From Sphacelaria rigidula (Eukaryota > Phaeophyceae > Sphacelariales), in the NCBI GenBank assembly GCA_964200075.2, contig CAXNAA020000263.1:1-23407 (forward strand): a stretch of 23,407 bases of DNA. Reading direction: 5' to 3'. The notes under the pieces are model-generated. The model ran no database searches. It had not been told where the DNA came from and worked only from the letters and a program-made list of their open reading frames with translations. Positions 9,860 through 17,754 of the stretch are shown here, in pieces (the stretch's first letter is position 1; every line of letters starts with the position of its first letter). A program made the position numbers and the translations under genes.

Positions 9860-10150
9860 CTAGGCGGAGTTTGGCACATTGGAAGGACTTTTCCACTCGT
9901 TGAGACGTTTTCTAGAACACCTTCGCGTTTCCCGTTAGTCGCAGTTGTTTCGTGGCCGAGCAAGCATTTTTATCCAAGAATTGTCGAGCACGACTGAATC
10001 TAGAAAAAGCTGCCATTGCTCTCTGGACTTGACCGTCTCTGGACAGAAACGCTTGTTTTGGTCGAAAGCAAGAACTGCGGCTACCAATTCCAACGACCAC
10101 AAGGAACGGACGAAGCGGAGGAAACGGATCATATTCCATGCCTTCAGGCC
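9860..10150. repeat. Diverged palindrome related to the core of the 869-2695 element
   Basis: The left half, 9867-9960, matches the inner left arm of the big palindrome (1640-1740): GCTAGGCGGA, CCACTCGTT, then CTTCGCGTTTCCCG against CTTCGCATTTCCCG. The segment then folds on itself about an axis near 10009. Examples are 9934-9948 against 10071-10084 and the block around 9970-9990 against 10025-10048. It appears to be an older, shortened member of the same fold-back family. Confidence 0.6.
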
Positions 10151-10640
10151 CAGTATGTGGTGGTAGCATTACGTAGCAGCTTCCCTAGGGCGAGAACACC
10201 CACATACGGAATGTCCACGAAATCTTGCGGTATGGCGCAGATACGAATCCAGTGCACACAGGTTGTGCACATTAATGTAATGGACGGCTGGAAAAGGCTG
10301 CGCTCCTGTCGTTTTGCTCGTAGCCATTACAGTCACATTAAGCTCTTCTCACCCCTACGGTTCGTCATTTCCTTGTGGCTGTTGAAACATGAAGTTTTCC
10401 AAAATGGAAATTCGGCGCTTTGCTGTTTCTTTTTTATCGGAAGGGAGGCTGGACAAAATGATGCCTCCTCGGAATGATTTGTTTTCTTCTGCCGCAGGAT
10501 GGCGCTGCCCTTGACCCATCTTCCTGTCTGCCGTTTGACTTTTGGGCGACTACGATAACTGTTGACTCAAACCCTGAATGCCAAGAGGTGTCTTACATCC
10601 TCTGTTATTTTGTTTTGACATATTTCAAGGCTTTCCACGG
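10151..10640. other. Gene-free stretch
   Basis: I see nothing recognisable here. The frame 10016-10477 (plus) starts inside the preceding palindrome and has no domain I know. Confidence 0.4.
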
Positions 10641-10863
10641 CAGGGGAAGGCATCACATGACCATTCCTGAACCAGGCACACGTCTCACACGACCATGTTT
10701 CAACCGGGCACAGGTCTTTCACGACCATGACTAACCCGGGCACAAGTATGGCATGACTATTTGTGAAGCGGGCACAGGCCTCTCACGACCACGTCCAACC
10801 CCGGCGCACGCCTCACATGACCATGTTTGAATCGGGCACACGATCACATGTCCATCGTCGAAG
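10641..10863 (+). repeat. 32 bp minisatellite, seven tandem units
   Basis: Units start at 10641, 10673, 10705, 10737, 10769, 10801 and 10833. Six are exactly 32 bp and the last is 31 bp. The consensus begins CGGGCACAGG and continues with TCTCACACGACCATGTTTGAA, with scattered substitutions. The period is not a multiple of three and the frames across it are interrupted, so it is not a protein repeat. Units differ from one another by several bases, so the array is not freshly expanded. Confidence 0.9.
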
Positions 10864-12300
10864 CGGGCGGCAAAAGCGAAAATCTCACATTGCAACGTTT
10901 TAATCGGTTCATTACAAAACATCAAAATAGGGAAATGACACGCGCATTATCTCGGACGCGTGAAAAGCTGCGCGTTACGCGTACCATGCGACGGGGTTGT
11001 TTGTTGCCGTGTATGTGACAAAAGCGTGTACTTCCTCTGAGCCGTAAGTCTGTGCAGTTATGGACGTTTGATTGTTTGGCTACTTCAACGCTGATGATCA
11101 TCCTATGGTTGGGTTCGTAAGAGAGATAACGCGCAGACGAAGCTGACTTGAAAACAGAAGGAGGAAAAAAAAGTTGTTTTCAATACTAGTCTTAGATCAA
11201 AATATACCCCACTCTGGCCTTTTTTGGTCCACTTATACCTCAAACGTTGACCGAGTTTGGACGTTTTTACGTCGAGCACTAGCGATCACATGCTGAAAAA
11301 TTGTCAGATGGGGCGTGCATATGTTAACGTCACGGAGGTATCCAAATCAGTGGTGGTTTTGCGATTTTCACATTTTTTTCACGGTTTTTCGCGGTTTCTG
11401 GGTCTGCTGTGCTTTACTTGGGGAAAAAAGTGAAAAATGCCCAAATTTTGACCGGCTCACGTTTTCTCGGTCGCGAGACTGCACGGGTCAAGCACCCATG
11501 TTGCACGAAGAGTATTGTTTGTAGCTAAAAAAACGCCAACGAATGCAGCCAAAAAATCGAAAATCAAATCGGACATCTTTAAGGGCTCATATAAACATAA
11601 CTGCACAGAGTTATGGCACAGAGGGAGTATATATACATACATCGATTTAGTACAAATGCTTCGAAAAATGGCATAAAATGACGTGGTCATCTGTGAAATG
11701 TGCCGGCCATGATTAAACAGCCTGTGCGCCAGAGAAATCACGTTCGCTGCGTACTTGCTTCGTGTACGAATGTGACGGCAAACATTCTGTGCCTTCGAAC
11801 TCTCGAAGAGTTTGCACCCAGCCTTATTTGGTGGCTGTCGATGAGTGCGTTCTATTATGGCTACGTAGTTAGGTTCCTTCCTTCCGACGAATGGCGGACG
11901 TTCACTATGTTGTTTGTGTCGGAACTGTGCAGAAGTAACGCCTACTCGAGCTGTCTACACATGAATCGAATCCCAACAGGAAGTAATCGTGCAAAGAGGA
12001 TCGTAGCTTTTCTTTCAGATCCTGGATCATGGATTCTAGTTCCCTGCCGTTTTGGCTCGATCGGTAGACTATTCATGGTCAACGCGCCCTGAACACAGAT
12101 TGGAGCCCTTGTCCGATGAAACAATTTGTGCTGTCTACTGTTGTCATCCCATTTCATCCTGCCAACTTACTGTCTGACAAGATGCTGATGATGACCATGT
12201 GTACAAAAGTCATCGATTTCTCCAATTTGCCGATTTGAAATCGACCATTGTACCTTCGCTGGATGTTGTCGGATCGACGAACTAGATATGTCATACTGTT
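10864..12300. other. Gene-free stretch
   Basis: No gene or RNA is recognised. T-rich and A-rich segments occur at 11210-11240 and 11370-11440. The frames at 11457-11741 (minus) and 11700-12092 (plus) are within chance length and have no recognisable domain. Confidence 0.4.
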
Positions 12301-12333
12301 CCCACGAGTAAGGGCTTTAACCCTTATTCGGGG
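12301..12333. repeat. Hairpin CGAGTAAGGG/CCCTTATTCG
   Basis: A 10-position stem (12305-12314 with 12321-12330, one mismatch) closes a 6 nt loop, and flanking C/G runs extend it. No T-run follows and no neighbouring gene gives it a role. A direct duplication of GCCAACTCCAG lies just downstream, near 12361-12382. Confidence 0.6.
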
Positions 12334-12481
12334 TGCATTAGCTGTACAGTCCGTCATCCAGGCCAACTCCAGGCCAACTCCAGTAACTAGAGAATGGTCC
12401 AGGACTGCTTCATTTTCTGGTGTCTCCACTCCGAGAGATAGCCGTGAGTTACACACTGCCTCATGGATGTCTCACCCGTTA

Positions 12482-12497
12482 CACACTACGTAGTGTG
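12482..12497. repeat. Perfect 16 bp palindrome CACACTACGTAGTGTG
   Basis: The sequence equals its own reverse complement over 16 bp. Such a site could bind a dimeric protein, but nothing nearby supports that. Confidence 0.7.
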
Positions 12498-13438
12498 ATA
12501 ATCCCCTTTGCGCGGTGTTGAGGTTCTCCCACCCTGCGAAATATGATGTGGCTCGACCACCATCATGGTTGCCGCAAGAACAAACGGAAGCACAAAAAAC
12601 AACCTGACCTATTTGCGTAGCTTACGCAGTGAGTGATAAGTTTTACACTTTCGATTCCAACCGACGCCAACCCGACTGGATGAGGGGCGAAGTTTGCACA
12701 TAAAATGAGTAGAATCACGAGACGCACACAAAAACGAGGAAATAAATCATTTCTGATTGTCATGATGAAGTCGTCACTCCCACCGGATTTGTACAACATC
12801 CGCCGTTTGTTCCGCGATGCGCTGGGACCCCTGCAAACACATGATGGCATAAATGAACCGCAGGGACGAGCCGAACACAGGAAACCTCAACGATGCTAAG
12901 TATTGCTGCGGTGTCGGACCATGGTAATTGGGGGAAAGCTCGTACTGTCTACGTGATTTTCGTGGCACATGTTCTTCGAACTTTCTTGTTCGGGAAAAGT
13001 GCTGTGATTTTGTTTGTTAACGACGTGGTAGGCCTGTGAGATGGGTACCATCGGTGTGAAGGAAAGCCTCACACCGCCGTACCTTTCGCCTTCGCTTTGA
13101 ATGTTGACATTTTTGGACTGGAGCATGATTCCGCAGCAATCAAATTTCACTGTTTACTGCAACATCCATAAGTTGGGAGCGGCTGAGAGTTTTCAGACGG
13201 TGGAAAATGAAGAAAAAAATCATGGTTTCGTTTCAGGCTTTCCAACAAAACTAGGTCGGCGAGCTGGCTGTGAAAGCTTGTTCGTTCTATTTGTCGCGAA
13301 AACGGGCACCTTGTTGTGAAATGTTCGAGCCATTGACCACCCGCCCGGCACGTGTTCGTGTCATTCGAGACTTACACCGCCACATAGATGTATCCAGTGT
13401 CTCATCAGTATCATCCACGCCGTGATGGGCAAATGTGC
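12498..13438. other. Gene-free stretch with a 40 nt hairpin at 13044-13083
   Basis: No gene is recognised. At 13044-13083 a two-part hairpin is visible: an outer stem GGTAC/GTACC, a small internal loop, then an inner 8 bp stem CGGTGTGA/TCACACCG with a 9 nt loop. The rest shows nothing I can name. Confidence 0.45.
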
Positions 13439-13526
13439 ATCGCATACGAGCTGGGCCAGCCATCAGTGGGTAGTTTTCTCGCTCAGGCGACGCACGGCAT
13501 AATATTAGGAGTTGGACGCTGAAATT
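13439..13526 (+). repeat. 88 bp dispersed module, copy 2
   Basis: This is the partner of 6433-6520: the left 16 bp are identical, the right 17 bp nearly so, and the spacing is the same. GGGCCAGCC follows the left part here, linking the module to the ACGAGCTGGGCCA strings near 2706 and 3864. The following 13540-13740 segment weakly resembles 7550-7745. Confidence 0.65.
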
Positions 13527-13787
13527 CCGACAGCAGCTTCTTATCATTTACATGCGAAACATCCCGAAAGCAGCATAGAAAAGAAGGAAAAACAAAAATA
13601 TATATTGGGATTTGAAATTTCAGCTAAAACAGGATAATGTCGTGAATCCAGGAAAAAACGAGAGTCTGCAGCTGCTCCCGGCAGGTAACATTTCCTTGGG
13701 TGCAAAAGGTCTTCGTGAAATTTCAGTCCAAGACTAGTCGAATTCGGCCGTGCGTGCAACGTTTCGCGTGACGTAGCCCCGCCCCTA

Positions 13788-13860
13788 TAATTCAAGTGAT
13801 AAAGGAGACTCCAATCATCGAGATCGTGAGTTCGAATCTCAACATTTTCTCTTTTTTTTC
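13788..13860 (+). pseudogene. tRNA-like remnant or SINE head with pol III boxes and T-run
   Basis: GAGTTCGAATCTC at 13828-13840 fits the T-arm/B-box consensus, with a 4 bp stem around TTCGAAT. About 40 nt upstream, TAATTCAAGTGAT at 13788-13800 resembles the D-arm/A-box TAGCTCAATTGGT (9 of 13 positions). A CTCCAAT loop-like string lies between them, but its flanks pair at only two positions, and no acceptor stem forms with the following bases. A T8 run at 13852-13859 could serve as a pol III terminator. A functional tRNA is excluded by the missing stems. A decayed tRNA or the 5' head of a tRNA-derived SINE is the better reading. Confidence 0.35.
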
Positions 13861-16800
13861 TCGTCCGTCGTTACGGTTATATAATATGCAGTACGTTTTG
13901 TTTCAGTTTTTCAATTCATTGAGCAATGGCGCCGTGTGTCACCAGGTTTGTCTGCACTTCATGGTGGTATACTTACATCGGGTCCATTCGGGAAACTGGG
14001 AAACCCGTAGTGTGAACAACGTTTTGCCGCTCTCAAGCTGGCCCAGCTGGTAGCGTGTCGGCGAATCCAGCGTTTGTGGGCTCAGAGCGTGGTGCGAGCG
14101 CGGAAATACGGTGTAAAAGTAGGGCAATGAAACACGAATATGCTCCCACCACATCTTGGACGGGTCAATACTCTCCAGTGGTGGTACACTCGAGTCTATA
14201 TTCCCGGTATTCAAAATCATTATGTTCGAGTTTTCACTCGTTAGGCGTGACCCTTGCCATTTTCTCAAATTTTCACCCCTGCCGTTTGACCTCCGTGCGG
14301 ACATGACGGCCGACGGCCATCTCGTAACGTTCGGCCTGGGGCGAACCCCACCTCCAGAAGTGGCGTGTGCGTCGACTTCTCATGTTTGACTGAGCTCGCC
14401 CGATCGTGGGAGGTGTTATTAGCAAAGTGCACGTCGCCGCCCACCTTCAGCACTCAGTACACGGGTTGTCGACTTGACGTGCCTTTTCAAAGCGCGTGTC
14501 GTGCTCATCTCCAGCATATGCCCAGACTAGCGACCACGCGGTGGATATGCACTACCGCTTTTGTGGTTGTCATAAGATCGCCAGGTATCATGTGCCTCTT
14601 CAAAAAGCGACTGTCGAGTTTTATTCGTATGATATACCCGACCATGCATGATTTCGAAAAGTCATTCGCACAGTATACTCCTTTTGGGGGTGCACCAACA
14701 CATGTAACCCGAGTAAATGATTGGATGCCAGACAGGCACTATATATATATATATGTATATATCGACCATGTTTCAAGCCCTAAAGGAGCAATACATGGCC
14801 GGCAGAATACGTCGCGCGTACGTGAGTGCAACAGAGGTTGGGCGTAAACGAGCGCAGTGTATGTATTGCGCGTGTACTATACACATGTGTCGATAGGTAC
14901 AACGCACGTCGACGGCAAATTCGAGTCGTTTGTTGGACACAACACATCGAGACGTATATGAGAGTTGGTATGGGGTGCGTTATCAGGCTCGCCGTCGCTA
15001 TTCGACAACATTTTGCCAGATGCACAATATTTCCCACGTGTTTTCCCGACGTCCTTCGTATATGTATTGTACTATTCCTACATAATATCGATGGCCAGCG
15101 GTTTGCGCCATGGTAGAATGATATAATGATACCCTTTGCATACTCGTAGTTCGTGCTCGCCATACATTGTCGCATCAATATATCATGTTTTCTCTTGGCT
15201 CGATATACTCCATAGATCAACCAGTCCATGTATCGGCCCCTGGCGGGTGAAGTACATATTGGAATATTGCTCGGAGGGCAACCTCAGGTCCAATACATGC
15301 CAACACGAACCCCAACGTACTGCGCGGTCTCGATAATCCCAACCAGGGCATACGTCAAGACCCAAATATGCGCCGTTTACGTTGTAAAGAATTGACATGT
15401 GTCGAAACCTCTCTGTCATTGGCGCGGGAGCACCTGAAGCTGGCAGGATTTCAGGCACAGTCTCAGTCACACCGAACAAAGGCAAGAGCAAGAGTGGTCG
15501 GTGCGATGGTAGGCTTGTAGTACGCATGTCTTCAAGTGGTGGTGTGTGCGCTATTTCTACCATGCTTCTCGTAATTCTCCCCCTCCCTCGAGTCCGGCGA
15601 AAACCCGGCGTGCTCCGTCCCGGCTTTGTAGGGATGCGAGGTCAGTGGTGTCATGACTATGGCATGCATGATCATGAGTACACCCCCTCCCTCGAGTTTC
15701 CACCATCAATAGCGAGTGTTTGTGTTACGTTTACCCTGATTGCACCCGTCTTGTGATCACGTCTGAATTCCTTTGCAACCAGTTGGTATGCGACAATTAA
15801 ACAACACGAGGAACCCATATGTTATTTCCATAATAAATCAAATGCCATGGCATGTACGAAATATGACCATGAACAAAACGCCTAGGTGACGAGAACCTAA
15901 GCCTGTCGACCCACTGAGGAAGGTGCTTCCCCTCCATTCACCCCGCGGTCTCGTGTTTGGGGACGGCTTTGGTTTTCTCCTAGAGTGATGTTTTACCCAA
16001 CGACCTGTGACGTGAGATGGTGTAACTCTAACGTGCCACCAGGTGTTGATCTTCTCGTTTGCCGAAAGCACTGTTACTCTGGGGTGTATGTGTCCAATGT
16101 GCCGGTGCTGAATCTACTCGATTTTGTGTGCTCCTGACTAGTGCTATTTTGCTCCAGCACCCCGGTTCCAGTCCATACGAAACGATCCATGTTCACCACG
16201 ACCACATACAGTAGGTTATCCCAGTTGCAAAGTTTTTGGTTTGAGTGGTCGTCACACACACGGGGGCGGTGCATATGGTGTATCCCTCTCCATACGTCGA
16301 GCCATACTCATTCGGGTAATCGGCATCAACTCTCGATGCATAGTACGGAGGACTGTCGAGTAAATGGCGCGGTTAATCATGGCGTCTTCGAAAGTCGTGT
16401 TTTTGTTTAACGTGGATGATGTGACCATGCGTTCGTTACGGACTGTCTAAAGAAATTCATCGAGATTGTCATGTACCGATGTTGAGGCGACCTGATTTTT
16501 TTTTATCTCCAACTGACACGAGATCATGTCTTGAAACCTGGGCTTCACTCACGCCATACCGCGACTTGGCAAAATCTTCACGATATGTGCTTCTCTTGCA
16601 ACGAGTTAACTTGAATACTTGTACTTCTCTACGTTTCGAAGTATCTATATTACGCAATCATCTCGTCTCTCCTCCTGTTTGCATTTAGGCTAAGAGTGCT
16701 TCGGAAGTCCAGCTTTCAGCAAGGTACTGGCGTTTGCTTCTCGCATGAAGGGGCGGAAGTGTTGGTGTTTGCTGCATTTGTTCTCACAGCCAGTTTCCAT

Positions 16801-17685
16801 CAGTTGCCTTCCATTCGTTATGGGGTCTTTCTGAGCTATCGCATTTGAGATGAGTCAATATTGAGCACACAATACATTGGATTTCTTATATGCTGTGTCG
16901 GTTTCTCGATTCCTTCATAAAAGGGTCGCAGTCGGTTGTTTTTCTCCGTTTTTGTAGTATAGTTGTCTCTACTTGTTCTTTGTCCGTACTTGTGTGTTGC
17001 ATGCATGTCAACGGGCTGTGCGGAAAATGGCCGTTTGGAATCATCTGTCGCCGAGATAACTGACTGCCTTTTTGAGGCCTGGGGTCCTCGGGCGGTTGTG
17101 TCTATACGCACCACAATCGCGGCAGCATCCACTAATGCAGAATGTTTCATAACGGTACTCATGGCAAGAAGGTTAGAATCCTGAGTCATGAAACTTCACA
17201 CACGCAAGTGGTCGAGGTTGAGTATAGGGGTTTTTGATATTCACATACATGTAGAAAATTTGTCAAGCTTTATGCATAACACGACTGGCGGCAACAAGGG
17301 GCGAGGTTCGAATTTCTTGACGAGGCTCGATATCATCCAAACATTCATCACTTGTTGAAAGCACGTAGTATTTTCTCTTTACCACAGAAACTACCAGCAG
17401 TATTTTATGTTTAGCAAATTGAATGTTTGACAGAGCAAAGGCCTAACTAGTCTCGTCACATAGTGGAGGCCCAAGCAAGATATGAACAGCCCATGCTCAC
17501 CATTTTCCTTGAAAAAAACTGTACGTCGCTTCTGACACTTTTGGCGATGTTCGACCCCGTGTTTGCATCCGTTTGATATCACCAGGCAGCGCCAAGAGGG
17601 ACAACCGGCCCCTCTTGTTCGGCCATCTGACAGAGGAACTTCTAGCAGCAGCCGAAATTGCGTGCGCCGAAATCGCTTGTTATGC
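13861..17685. other. Long gene-free stretch
   Basis: Nothing convincing is found in nearly 4 kb. Open frames here are at most 160 codons, overlap on both strands, and carry no motif I know. Frames at 15183-15563 (minus) and 16836-17189 (minus) have the most protein-like composition, but their lengths fit chance. Small items are a TA/TG microsatellite at 14740-14762 and an exact 15 bp direct repeat CCCCCTCCCTCGAGT at 15579-15593 and 15683-15697. ATCATGAGTACAC at 15671-15683 also equals the first 13 bases of the window. A pyrimidine tract ending in CAG near 17369-17388 looks like a splice acceptor, but I cannot attach it to an exon. Confidence 0.4.
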
Positions 17686-17754
17686 TGACGCGGTGGCGAT
17701 GCTAGCTTAGCAGCGCCCCCCCGAGGGCTGCTTGACATTATACATACATATATC

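Noticed and set aside
17280-17330. GAGGTTCGAATTTC near 17308 as a tRNA T-arm
   Set aside because: There is no complementary T-stem, no D-arm at the right distance and no acceptor stem.
17738-17753. TATACATACATATAT as the TATA box of the EsV-1-7 gene
   Set aside because: It ends immediately before the ATG, leaving no room for a normal leader. It may simply be AT-rich sequence.
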